Source: Bacteroidota bacterium
GTDB lineage: Bacteria > Bacteroidota > Bacteroidia > AKYH767-A > OLB10
DNA: 64,000 nucleotides
Direction of reading: 5' to 3'
Assembly: GCA_016713525.1 (NCBI GenBank)
Contig: JADJOZ010000013.1
Span: 4,942 to 68,941 of the forward strand
Part shown: positions 53,518 to 62,524 of the stretch, one piece after another
How the letters are laid out: each line of letters begins with the position of its first letter
How positions within the stretch are numbered: the stretch's first letter is position 1
Made by a program: the position numbers and the translations under genes
The notes under the pieces: model-generated
What the model saw: only the letters and a program-made list of their open reading frames with translations
Told to the model about the DNA's origin: nothing
The model's database searches: none

Positions 53518-54102
53518 ATGACTCAGCGAATATTTATATTTGAAATTATACTAAAGGAAGTTACTCCACCTGTATGGCGAATAATAGAAATTAATCGAAG
53601 CCAAACATTGCATGAATTGCATGCTTCAATACAAGTTGCAATGGGATGGAAGAACTTACATTTGTATTCTTTTTCAAGAGGTGAGGGTGTAAACAAGGTT
53701 AAATTTACATTGCCTGATTCGAAGGATAAGGAAGAACTCATCACTAGTAATAACACCCGAAAATTTAAACTTAAAGATATATTTCATAAACCTGGTGATT
53801 CCATTGAATATATCTACGACTATGGCGACTTTTGGCAACATCTTATTATTTTTAAAGGTACAACTTATGAAAATGCAAACTTTGGTTATCCACGATGTCC
53901 CGCTGGTTCGAGATGTTGTCCACCTGAAAATATTGGAGGTCCGCCCGGATACCAATCACTTTTAGCATCCATTGAAACGAAAAATAAAAAGTTACTGAAA
54001 GAGTATGATGAATGGCTGGGATATCGTTATAATCCTGATAAGTTCAGTGCAAATGACAACCTGATATTTTTTGCACAGTTTGCCAGGAGAATAGCCAAAT
54101 AA
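53518..54102 (+). CDS. pRiA4b ORF-3-like protein
   Basis: A 194-residue protein matching the plasmid pRiA4b ORF-3-like family: EVTPPVWRIIEINRSQTLHE, then IQVAMGWKNLHLYSF, and near the end YDYGDFWQHLI and CPPENIGGPPGY. The function of this widespread family is unknown. Length is typical and the frame is intact. It follows the T9SS gene by 50 bases but is not obviously related to it. Confidence 0.88.
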   Translation: MTQRIFIFEIILKEVTPPVWRIIEINRSQTLHELHASIQVAMGWKNLHLYSFSRGEGVNKVKFTLPDSKDKEELITSNNTRKFKLKDIFHKPGDSIEYIYDYGDFWQHLIIFKGTTYENANFGYPRCPAGSRCCPPENIGGPPGYQSLLASIETKNKKLLKEYDEWLGYRYNPDKFSANDNLIFFAQFARRIAK

Positions 54103-54275
54103 ATCATTTGATTCCATTATCCACCAAAAATAACAAATCTTTATATTAAAAGGGCATTATTATGCCGCTTTTTGAATGTTTTGTGGGTCAATTGCTTCAG
54201 CATTAACTAATTATACTGAACCTGCCCAACGCGCCCATAGTATTCTTACCTTTCAAAACCAATTTGAAAGAGATC

Positions 54276-55595
54276 ATGCCGTTTATTAGTAAAGAGTGGT
54301 TTTATGCGCTTTGTATTTTTCTTATTCCATTATCGGTTGGATTTGATTTGCCCGGTGGTGCCAGCATTTCTTTTCCGGGTGAATTGATGCTTGCTGTTTT
54401 GGCTGGGATGGTTGCTTTTCAAATTTTATTGAAGCCAGTCAATTATAAAAAAATATTGGTGCACCCACTGTCTCTTTTGCTATTGGCAGAATTTATCTGG
54501 ATGCTCATTTCATCAGTATTCAGTGAACTACCCATGGTTTCTATCAAGCGGGTAATCATGAAAGGAATTTTTCTTGCTTCCTTGTATGTATTTACGATTC
54601 AATGGGCCGAAAAGGATTCGAATAAAATTAAATACCTTTTTCTTTATGCTCTTGGACTTGTCATTCCAATCGTATATTCCGAATTCCGTCATTACTGGTT
54701 AGGGATGGATTTTTTAGTGCATGTTAGTTTGTGTAAACCATTCTTTGATGAACACACCATCTATGGTGCTGCTATTGCATTCGTGATTCCATTTGTGGCA
54801 GTGGCAGCTGGCAATACGCAATTACTTGGGATATCTAAAAAATACCGGATATGGATATTCGCCCTCTTGATTTTGCTGATTGCAGGTGAGTATTTTGCTT
54901 ATTCCAGAGCAGGAGTTCTTAGTCTGATGGCGAGCTTAATTTCGTATGTCTTTCTAAAGTTAAATATTCAGTTCAAACAGCTGTTAATCGGATTAGCTTG
55001 TATTTTATCTCTGACATTCATATTTCGTTCAGAGATCTATTCCTTTACGAAATCGGTTTCTTATCAAAGTAATAGTGCTGATGTTGGAGAACATCTGTTA
55101 TCAGCATTGAACTTAGATAATAACGTCTCTAACCTCGAACGTGTAAACCGGTGGAAATGTGCAGTTCGAATGTTTGAAGCAAGACCAATTACAGGCTTCG
55201 GCCCCGGAACATTCCAATTTGTCTATGGTCCGTTTCAAAAGATCGATGAAATGACTCGTATCAGTACTACAAAGGGCGATAAAGGCAATGCACACTCCGA
55301 AATATTTATGAGCTTATCGGAGACCGGTCTGCCGGGATTACTATTGAACCTGATTCTTATTTTTGCCGTAATTGGTGTTGCCATGCGCGCGTATTACAAT
55401 TCCAAAAACATCGTTGCTAAAAAAGTGGTGATGGCGGCATTGCTGGGATTTGTCACTTCCGTAGTACATGGATTATTTAATTCGTTTCTTGATCAGGATA
55501 AAATTGCCAGTCTGGTATTTACATCAATGGCAATTATTGTGGCTGTAGATCTATCAACAAGAGAAAATAAGATTGCAGATGAGAAGGGTTTATAA
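54276..55595 (+). CDS. O-antigen ligase/polymerase-like membrane protein (Wzy_C)
   Basis: About 440 residues with roughly ten hydrophobic segments; start MPFISKEWFYALCIFLIPLS at 54276 (a TTG lies 12 bases upstream). The periplasmic loop region has NLERVNRWKCAVRMFEARPI, TGFGPGTFQF and NAHSEIFMSLSETGLPGLLL, the signature of the O-antigen ligase/Wzy family, with the G-F-G-P-G and H-S-E motifs in place. The role is transfer or polymerisation of surface glycan. The SGNH-like gene overlaps its end, so the two are coupled. Confidence 0.88.
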   Translation: MPFISKEWFYALCIFLIPLSVGFDLPGGASISFPGELMLAVLAGMVAFQILLKPVNYKKILVHPLSLLLLAEFIWMLISSVFSELPMVSIKRVIMKGIFLASLYVFTIQWAEKDSNKIKYLFLYALGLVIPIVYSEFRHYWLGMDFLVHVSLCKPFFDEHTIYGAAIAFVIPFVAVAAGNTQLLGISKKYRIWIFALLILLIAGEYFAYSRAGVLSLMASLISYVFLKLNIQFKQLLIGLACILSLTFIFRSEIYSFTKSVSYQSNSADVGEHLLSALNLDNNVSNLERVNRWKCAVRMFEARPITGFGPGTFQFVYGPFQKIDEMTRISTTKGDKGNAHSEIFMSLSETGLPGLLLNLILIFAVIGVAMRAYYNSKNIVAKKVVMAALLGFVTSVVHGLFNSFLDQDKIASLVFTSMAIIVAVDLSTRENKIADEKGL

Positions 55596-56573
55596 CTTCT
55601 TTATTGTTCTTACAATTACGATTCTGTTGTTTTTTCTTTCTTTAGAATTAGCATACCGTTATCAATGGATCGATTTTTACCAGAGTGAATTAACGGCATT
55701 GAATACCAAAGAAGATCTGCTGTCGAATAAGAAAAAATCTTGATTTGTGGTGATTCCTTTTCTGCTGACCCTTCAGCATATGTCAAAACGTTACGGGAAA
55801 GCTTAACCAATTATGCAGTTATCAATTGTGCTGTTTCAGGGACCGGTATTCGTCAACATGAATTATATCTCAATAACCGAATCGGTACACACAATCCTGA
55901 TATTTTTATCTATCAGTTTTATGTTGGAAATGATTTATTCGACATAACGCATCCACACAATTCAAAAGATATTTCATTGCTTAGAAGATTTTACTGGTGG
56001 CTATCAGACCGTATGCTTAGTCTGGGTTTCTTAAATTTCAAACTGGCTGTGATGCGCTACAATTTTTTTGATGATTCCGGTGGAAGCTATAAACCCAGAG
56101 TGCATGAAGAGTTTTCTGTCGAAAAATATTCGAAACGCGAAAAATTAAATTATGTAGCTGATCCATATTTGCTCGAAAACACCCTGTTCCTGAAAGGTCA
56201 AAGGAAAACAGATTATGAAACTTTCGAATATAAATTTGATGAAATTATAAAATCGCTAAAGGATTCTACCAGGAAATATCTGATCATCATTCCTCATCAA
56301 TCGCAGCTTTCTGAACTCTATTTTAACAGGCACAACAAATTGGGCGTGCTTTCGTCTATACCCTACTATCAGTATGAAACAGAGAAAATACCACTGTATC
56401 AAAAACTGGAATCTTATTGCAAGCAAAATCACATCACTATAATCGATCCGGTAAAAGAATTTAGACATGCTGAAACTTTGGAGCAAATCTATTTCAGCAA
56501 CGATCCCCATCTGAAAGAAAACGGACAATACGTGGTAGCAAAGTTGCTGATTGATGAAATTAATAAACAGTAA
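55579..56573 (+). CDS. SGNH-like membrane-anchored hydrolase/acetyltransferase partner
   Basis: ATG 55579 lies inside the O-antigen ligase gene. An N-terminal membrane helix (FIVLTITILLFFLSLELAYR) is followed, after an indel near 55738, by ICGDSFSADPSAYVKTLRES (GDS block with the catalytic Ser) and, near the end, SNDPHLKENGQYVVAKLL (D-x-x-H block). About 330 residues. SGNH proteins hydrolyse or transfer acyl groups on glycans; together with the ligase a role in surface polysaccharide modification is likely. It faces the periplasm if the helix is a signal anchor. Confidence 0.8.
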
Positions 56574-56808
56574 ATTGATTCTGCCGGTTTTCAATTCTTC
56601 ATTTTAATAAACTAATTCAATATTAATTTGGTGTTACAAAAGAAATTTTATTATTACATTTGTCATTACAACTAATTTGTCTGTTCCGATATTAAATAAT
56701 TGTGAGCGTGCACCTTTCTCCTGCCCGACTCATAGAATTTTGAACAATTTCCAGACAAACTAATGATCATAAGATGGAGGTTATTAATCTCCTTTTTTCT
56801 TATGTATC

Positions 56809-57797
56809 ATGGCAAACAAAAGCGAAATTATTATTTACAAGGCCGAAGATGGTTCTACGGAAATTGATGTTAGAATAGAAAAGGATTCCGTTTGGTTAAG
56901 TCAGTTACAAATGGCTATTCTTTTCGACCAAACAAAACAAAACATTAGCCTCCATATTCATAACATATTCAAAGAGAATGAGTTAAATAGAAACTCAGTT
57001 GTCAAGGATTACTTGACAACTGCTGCAGATGGAAAGCAATACAAAACAAATTATTACAATCTTGATGTCGTCATTTCAGTTGGATATCGTGTAAGGTCGA
57101 AACGCGGTACCGAGTTCCCAATTTGGGCCACCAAGTTGCTTCAGCAATTTCTTATTAAAGGATACGTGTTGAATGAAAAGCGACTTAAGGAACAATCTCA
57201 AATGAAGCTGAAGGATTTGCAACGGACTGTTAAATTAATTCAATCCATCGCAGTTCAACAAAAACTTTCTTCGGAGGAAGCTTCAGGGCTTTTAAATGTT
57301 ATAGCCGACTATACACTTGCTCTTGATGTGTTGGATCAATTCGATCATCAACAACTGAAAATTAATTACACTGAACGAAACAACAAATTTCGTATTGATT
57401 ATCCTCAGGCAAAAAATGCTATTGATACCCTTAGAGAAAAATTCCATTCCACCTCTATATTTGGAATGGAAAAAGATGATTCGTTTAAAAGCTCCCTAAA
57501 TACAATCTATCAAACATTCGACAAAAATGAATTATATCCGAGTGTTGAAGAAAGGCTGCGCATTTATTATATTTTGTAATTAAAAACCACTCTTTCGTTG
57601 ATGGAAACAAAAGAATAGCTGCATTTTTGTTTGTCTGGTTTATTGAACGAAATGGTTTGCTCTATCGCCAAGACGGAAATAAGCGCATTGCTGATAATGC
57701 TTTAGTAGCTTTAACACTTCTAATAGCGGCTAGTAAACCGGAGGAAATGGAAGTAATGGTAAAGGTGGTTGTGAATTTGATAAATAAGAGCAACTAA
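56809..57797 (+). CDS. RhuM-Fic/DOC fusion protein
   Basis: About 330 residues with one shift near 57570. The N-terminal 250 residues match RhuM (SVWLSQLQMAILFDQTKQNI, YYNLDVVISVGYRVRSKRGT, then FPIWATKLLQQFLIKGYVLN). The C-terminus carries a Fic-type core: VIKNHSFVDGNKRIAAFLFV, close to the Fic HPFxDGNGR loop but with Ser for Pro and Lys for Gly. Fic/DOC enzymes AMPylate or phosphorylate proteins. RhuM-Fic fusions are known. Whether this one is a toxin is unclear, as no antitoxin gene lies beside it. Its own promoter region precedes it. Confidence 0.85.
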
Positions 57798-57904
57798 TGA
57801 CTGTTGCAAAGTTGCTACTTGATAAATTTAGAGATCAAAACAAATAGCTGGAAATTGGCTTATCTAACAGATATGTGTTGTGGATATTTTTACCCAGTGA
57901 GAAA

Positions 57905-58141
57905 TTATTTCTTCTCAGCTACATTTCTTTGATAATCCAAATCATCGTAAAATCGTTCTTCAAAAGTGTATTTGGAAGGCTCTCCATATTTTAGAATCAT
58001 CCAAACAAGTGTAATTACTACGAATGGACTCAACAGGAACATCCCAAAAATCAGCGATATAGGAAATCCGATATAGGGTGATGCATGATAGATAATTACA
58101 AATAGCGTTGAAACAACAATTGCAAACCAAACCTTTTTCAT
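57905..58141 (-). CDS. Small two-helix membrane protein
   Basis: Seventy-eight residues with two membrane helices (VWFAIVVSTLFVIIYHAS and ISLIFGMFLLSPFVVITLVW) and a charged C-terminal tail (YTFEERFYDDLDYQRNVAEK). Similar small proteins are common in Bacteroidota, but their function is unknown. The tail is most likely cytoplasmic. Confidence 0.65.
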   Translation of the reverse strand: MKKVWFAIVVSTLFVIIYHASPYIGFPISLIFGMFLLSPFVVITLVWMILKYGEPSKYTFEERFYDDLDYQRNVAEKK

Positions 58142-58361
58142 AGTCTTTGATTTTAAAATGGAACCAATTACTACGCAAGTGTTTCAAAATTCCTGCCATT
58201 TCAATTTGATGAATGCCGGAAATCAGAGAATCATGAAAAGTTAGGCAACCTTTTTAACCTTGATTTAAAATAAATAACAGTTGTTTGTCTGATAACAAAA
58301 GGAATTCCCTAAATAGAAAATGCCATTACTAACTCCGGAAAATCCGAAATTCAGAGAAGAA

Positions 58362-58714
58362 TTATGCTTTTCTCACAAACTCCGACTTGATCGCCATCGC
58401 ACCAAATCCTTCAATGCGACAATCGATATTATGATCGCTATCGACTAACTTAATATTATTGACTTTAGTGCCGGCTTTAATTGGTTTGGCGCTCCTTTGA
58501 CAGGAAGGTTTTTAATGAGAATAACGCTATCACCATTTTGCAAAACAATTCCATTAGAATCTTTCACCACAAAAGCACCATCCGCTTCCGTCTCCACTGT
58601 CTCCGCAACTTCTGCAGCACTCCATTCATGGCCACATTCTGGGCACATTAACAAATCACCTGATTCATAGGCATAAACAGATTGACATTTAGGGCAAGGA
58701 GGAAGTGTTGACAT
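58362..58714 (-). CDS. YjdM/PhnA-like zinc-ribbon protein
   Basis: Starts at 58714 with MSTLPPCPKCQSVYAYESGD, and the second knuckle is LLMCPECGHEW, so four cysteines form a zinc ribbon. The body reads DSNGIVLQNGDSVILIKNLP, and across one shift near 58485 NNIKLVDSDHNIDCRIEGFG, ending SEFVRKA. The whole, about 115 residues, matches YjdM (formerly PhnA). Despite the old alkylphosphonate name, the role is unknown. Confidence 0.88.
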
Positions 58715-58823
58715 GGTTGGTGATTTATAATTGGGTGCAATTTACGGGAAATATTCCATTTTTAGTCTAAAAAAATGGTTTGTTTGAAGGTTCCAGAGTA
58801 AGAAAGTGTGCTGGTTTTCTTGC

Positions 58824-58871
58824 GAGAAGTGAGAAGTGAGAGGTGATAGATGATAGATGGGAAGTTAGAGG
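58824..58871. repeat. Short imperfect tandem repeats
   Basis: GAGAAGT is repeated twice, then TGATAGA twice (58826-58858), in the space between YjdM and a lipoprotein gene. Low-complexity sequence, probably slippage-prone and of no coding value. Confidence 0.5.
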
Positions 58872-58893
58872 TCCTGTTTCAAATATTTATTTT

Positions 58894-59424
58894 CTACAAG
58901 TCGATCAAAAAACTTGCATCAGAAATTTCTAATGTGTCAGAACCTGAAATAAACGTACCGTACATTTGCCCCTTGATGTACTTTGAGGAATAATCTAACA
59001 CTTCTATATAAACCATACCAGGCTGTCCGGAAACGGGTTGAAAGATGGAATTCGAAACGGAATTAATCAGGATAGAACAAAATATTTCTGTTCCTGTTCC
59101 AAAATCATAAGGTATTGAAATGGAATCGCCGGATGCAAATGAATATAAATCCTGGTTGATTACATTAAAATACATGTAAGACCCATCTGAACTTCGTTCA
59201 CCTTCAAATACCAATGTGTCATTTCCTGTTGTATCGACACGAGCTTCAAAGTCAAACTCATCGGATACGTAACTTTGAATAGAACCACCGTTGAATTTAA
59301 TGTTTGCAGTGAAGTAAGAACTCGGAGACGGTGTTGGATCTTCATCTTTATCGTCATCGCATGCCACAATAAACAAGAGTGAAGCAACAAACATTAATGC
59401 TGAAATAACTTTAAATGTTTTCAT
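58894..59424 (-). CDS. Lipoprotein of unknown function
   Basis: 176 residues with a lipobox signal peptide (LMFVASLLFIVAC), followed by an acidic DDDKDEDPTPSPSSY linker typical of surface-exposed Bacteroidota lipoproteins. The mature part is beta-rich (ANIKFNGGSIQSYVSDEFDF, YIKGQMYGTFISGS). No family is recognised with certainty. The frame is intact. Confidence 0.78.
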   Translation of the reverse strand: MKTFKVISALMFVASLLFIVACDDDKDEDPTPSPSSYFTANIKFNGGSIQSYVSDEFDFEARVDTTGNDTLVFEGERSSDGSYMYFNVINQDLYSFASGDSISIPYDFGTGTEIFCSILINSVSNSIFQPVSGQPGMVYIEVLDYSSKYIKGQMYGTFISGSDTLEISDASFLIDL

Positions 59425-59607
59425 GGGGATTGAGTTTAAGAATAATACAAGTAGCTATTGTCTTTTTTCATCAGCTGCAAAAATGCTGCAATTGATATGC
59501 TAAAGTAAAAAACCATTTGAATTTTTTCAAATACTTTGTCCTATTGGAAATTTAGTTCATCACAAATATTTTAGCTCAACCCTTGTTAATCGGCATTTAT
59601 GACAAAT

Positions 59608-59940
59608 TTAGTTCGCCATTTCTCTGCAGGCTTGAGCACAATTGCGGCAAACTTCTGCACAATCTTTACAATGCTGCATGTGCCCATGTTTTTCACATTC
59701 AACAGCACATGCCTCACAAATATCAGCACATAATTCGCATATCTGATTTGCAAATTCGCTTCCGGCTGCAATCATTTGGGCAGCAAACAGACACATGGTA
59801 GCACATTCGCTGTTTAATTTGATGCAACGCACCAGCATTTTTACATCTTTTTCATCCAGACAGGCATTTTCACAATGCTTGCATTCAGTTGCACAGTCAT
59901 AACATGATGCTATGCAGCTTTTAAATCTTTCGTGACTCAT
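59608..59940 (-). CDS. Cys-rich four-helix copper-binding protein (DUF326/Csp-like)
   Basis: 110 residues with about 19 cysteines, mostly in C-x-x-C or C-x3-C spacing along helices (CYDCATECKHCENAC; CELCADICEACAVEC), plus His in the HGHMQHC stretch. This matches Csp-type copper storage proteins, which hold many Cu(I) ions in a four-helix bundle. No signal peptide, so it is cytosolic. It could serve in copper storage or detoxification. Confidence 0.88.
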   Translation of the reverse strand: MSHERFKSCIASCYDCATECKHCENACLDEKDVKMLVRCIKLNSECATMCLFAAQMIAAGSEFANQICELCADICEACAVECEKHGHMQHCKDCAEVCRNCAQACREMAN

Positions 59941-60116
59941 TTCGTTAATTCTTTAAGAAATTAATGAACCTTTATGAGTACAACTTTCAAGCCCGTTTGT
60001 CAATCAGGCGTACAATCTTCTTTACAAAATAAAGTGGTTAAGAAGTTCTGTTATTTATGTAGGTGAAAAGAATAAAAAGGGGAAATATTTCCACAAGAAA
60101 ACTCAGTACGTTCAAC

Positions 60117-60272
60117 TTAGAAAATAAAATATAGCAATATAACGACTAACAAAAAAATTGCAACCCACGTATATACTTTACTTTGAACCGGAAATTCATA
60201 TCCGCAAACCGGACAAGTTGCAGATGAACTTTCAATTTCCATGGCACATGATGGACATTCTTTTTTCTTCAT
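60117..60272 (-). CDS. Small zinc-ribbon membrane protein
   Basis: 51 residues: MKKKECPSCAMEIESSSATC, then PVCGYEF, giving a four-cysteine zinc ribbon (C-x2-C, C-x2-C), followed by one membrane helix (WVAIFLLVVILLYFIF). Short zinc-ribbon and transmembrane proteins like this are frequent in Bacteroidota. Start at 60272. It sits 30 bases upstream of the 60302-61215 stop on the same strand. Confidence 0.7.
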   Translation of the reverse strand: MKKKECPSCAMEIESSSATCPVCGYEFPVQSKVYTWVAIFLLVVILLYFIF

Positions 60273-60301
60273 GACATTACTCAATTTTCAGATCTGACTT
60301 T

Positions 60302-61215
60302 TTATTGCTCCAATACCAAAGTGCCTGTACGATAGTATTTTTTATTAGCCGGGTTCAGTGCAAATGAAAACACCCCATATCGATAAATTTCAATCAGCAA
60401 TAAATCAGGAAGTATTCGCAGTTTTTTTGATATAAATTTTTCCATTTCAATTTTACCAATATAGCATTGCTGAAATTCTTTATAGTTGAAATGTGATTCC
60501 GATACAAATATTGATTTGATACTTTCATATTGAATATCTTTCTCTTCCGGTTTAATGAATAATCCGGATTTATTGTAATTGTAAAATATAGTGTCCGGAT
60601 GGTTTTCTTCATTAACCCCTTCCATTAAAATTTCATTTATTGCTGACAAAGAAAGTTTTTCTTCAGGAAACATATCACTTCCTTCGGTTGTAGGATAATT
60701 TACACTATATAAAAGCATCCCGGCATCATTAAATACATTTTTTGAAAACCGAACCGGTTGATCGCCACAATGACCCACACAGGAGGTTGCTATTATTGAA
60801 ATGCTGTCGCCATATCGCTCAATATCTTTCCAATCAAAGGATCCATATCCACCGCCGCCATATGATCCGGCAATTCCTTCAGATAATTCATACCGTGATC
60901 CATTTAAAAATTTCATATCAGAAGTCAGACTATCAAAATTATATTTGAATGTAGCCGGCATCGAAATGGGATACCAATCATCGGTTATTGATTCTGGCGA
61001 AAATTGAATTACTGTTACATCCCAGTTTTCTCCCATACCACCTCTATCGTTTTCAGGAAGTTGTACCACGTATGTAATTTCTTCAATTTCTAAACTGTCT
61101 CTTACTTCACCCGATAAAAAATAAATTTGTTTACTCCTTCCGTAATCAAATGGAGATTGCGCAAAATTATGGTAACATAGAAAAATAGGCTGACGAAAAG
61201 TCCTGTGGTTTTCAT
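60302..61215 (-). CDS. Secreted or exported hypothetical protein
   Basis: About 300 residues: ATG at 61215, MKTTGLFVSLFFYVT (a signal-like helix), and after a shift near 61165 FAQSPFDYGRSKQIYFLSGE, then ITYVVQLPENDRGGMG. The body is beta-rich with Gly-rich YGGGGYGSFDWKD and a Cys pair in ATSCVGHCGDQP. A Lys/Glu-rich region leads to RTGTLVLEQ at the end. No family is recognised. Probably exported. Confidence 0.6.
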
Positions 61216-61280
61216 AACGTGTTTAATTTCTATATTAATTTTGCAATTCCTAAGAATCTATAAACGCATATAATGAAGAT

Positions 61281-61770
61281 TCATTTCAAACCACGTTTAA
61301 TTAATTTAATTGCCCAATCATAGTGACTCGATGTTGCCGAAACAAGATAGGATCCTAAAGATGTTGAACCGGTCCATGCATATTTTGCTTCTCAAATAAT
61401 TGTGCATTGGTGTGGCTGCTTATAATAGCCTGAACTGCCTCATGTGAATCTTTAAACTCCTTCATCACTTGCTTCAATCCTTTGCCCTGACCATCACTCC
61501 AGATTTTTTTATTCAACTCCGGGTTGTCTTCCAGGAATATCCCTCACATGGCATAACAGGCTTGTTTCCCTTCATACCAACCTCATACCATTTCAAAAAC
61601 ATGTTGTGCCAGGCAATCAAATGAACAAGCACATCCCGCACATTACGATTCATCGTGCCGGGATGAAATTCCCGATCCGCATTTGGAAGCTGCGCGATAG
61701 AATCAAGAATAGCTATGTACTTTTCCTGACTCGCCTTGATTAATTCCTGTTTTGTTGCTGGTCTCGACAT
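61281..61770 (-). CDS. ClbS/DfsB-family four-helix bundle protein
   Basis: About 160 residues over a shift near 61545. The start MSRPATKQELIKASQEKYIA and VRDVLVHLIAWHNMFLKWYE match the ClbS/DfsB family of DinB-like four-helix bundles. After the shift, LEDNPELNKKIWSDGQGKGL and WAIKLIKRGLK complete the domain. DinB-like proteins bind metal or thiols; ClbS inactivates a DNA-damaging metabolite in its host. The function here is open. Confidence 0.82.
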
Positions 61771-61937
61771 ACAACTCTAACTGATTATAACAATAACAGC
61801 ATAACGGCATAATAATGCCGATTAAGGTAATTGCTGTTAAAGTTCGATGTAATTAATTATTATTCAACAAATTACTGCATTTGCCGCGGCGATTCCAAGA
61901 AAATTAGGGTTTAGCTATCTGACTGATAATCTAAATA

Positions 61938-62373
61938 TTACATCGAATTCTTATCGTATCCAACCATCCAGTTAATTCCAAACTTATCGGTACACATCCC
62001 AAAATATTCGCTCCAGAATGTCTTACTCAAAGCATGGTTACAGTTCCTCGGAAGCTAATCCGTTAAAGAGTTTGTCGGCTTCTTCTTTGGAGGCAGCGCT
62101 AACTGAAATGGAAAAGTTATTCCCTTGCTTGTGCTGAGGCCGTATTCATCACCAACATCGCTCCCCATAAGCGAAGTTTCTTTACTGATTGGCAATGAAA
62201 CATGCATAATTTGCTCTCCCATTTCTTTCGACATTGGGAGGCATTCCTTCCTGGGGAGGCATCTCCTTAAACTTTCCAACATAGGTAAATTCGCCTCCGA
62301 AAACCGATTTGTAGTAGTTAAATGCGGCTTCACAATTACCATTAAAATTTAAATATAAGTTTACAACTGCCAT
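61938..62373 (-). CDS. VOC-superfamily protein (PhnB/glyoxalase-like)
   Basis: About 140 residues over two or three shifts near 62190, 62110 and 62050. The start MAVVNLYLNFNGNCEAAFNY, then YKSVFGGEF and TYVGKFKEMPP, is the common PhnB-like VOC N-terminus. The second half shows MHVSLPISKETSLMGSDVGD and SAASKEEADKLFNGLA, ending WSEYFGMCTDKFGINW. It belongs to the 3-demethylubiquinone-9 3-methyltransferase-like group; the substrate is unknown. Confidence 0.82.
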
Positions 62374-62524
62374 CGTTTATAGTTTTTATATTATGATTTA
62401 TGAGGTGAAAATAGAAAATTTTGTAAAACAATACAAGTTTTTAGTGCTTTTGTATTCATGTCTCATTTAACAATGGTGATTTTGTTAAATTGCATTACCT
62501 TTATGGATGTAATCATATATCATC

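Noticed and set aside
56770..56805. Terminator or attenuator before the RhuM-Fic gene (GGAG/CTCC then T run)
   Set aside because: The stem is only 4-5 bp; too weak to support.
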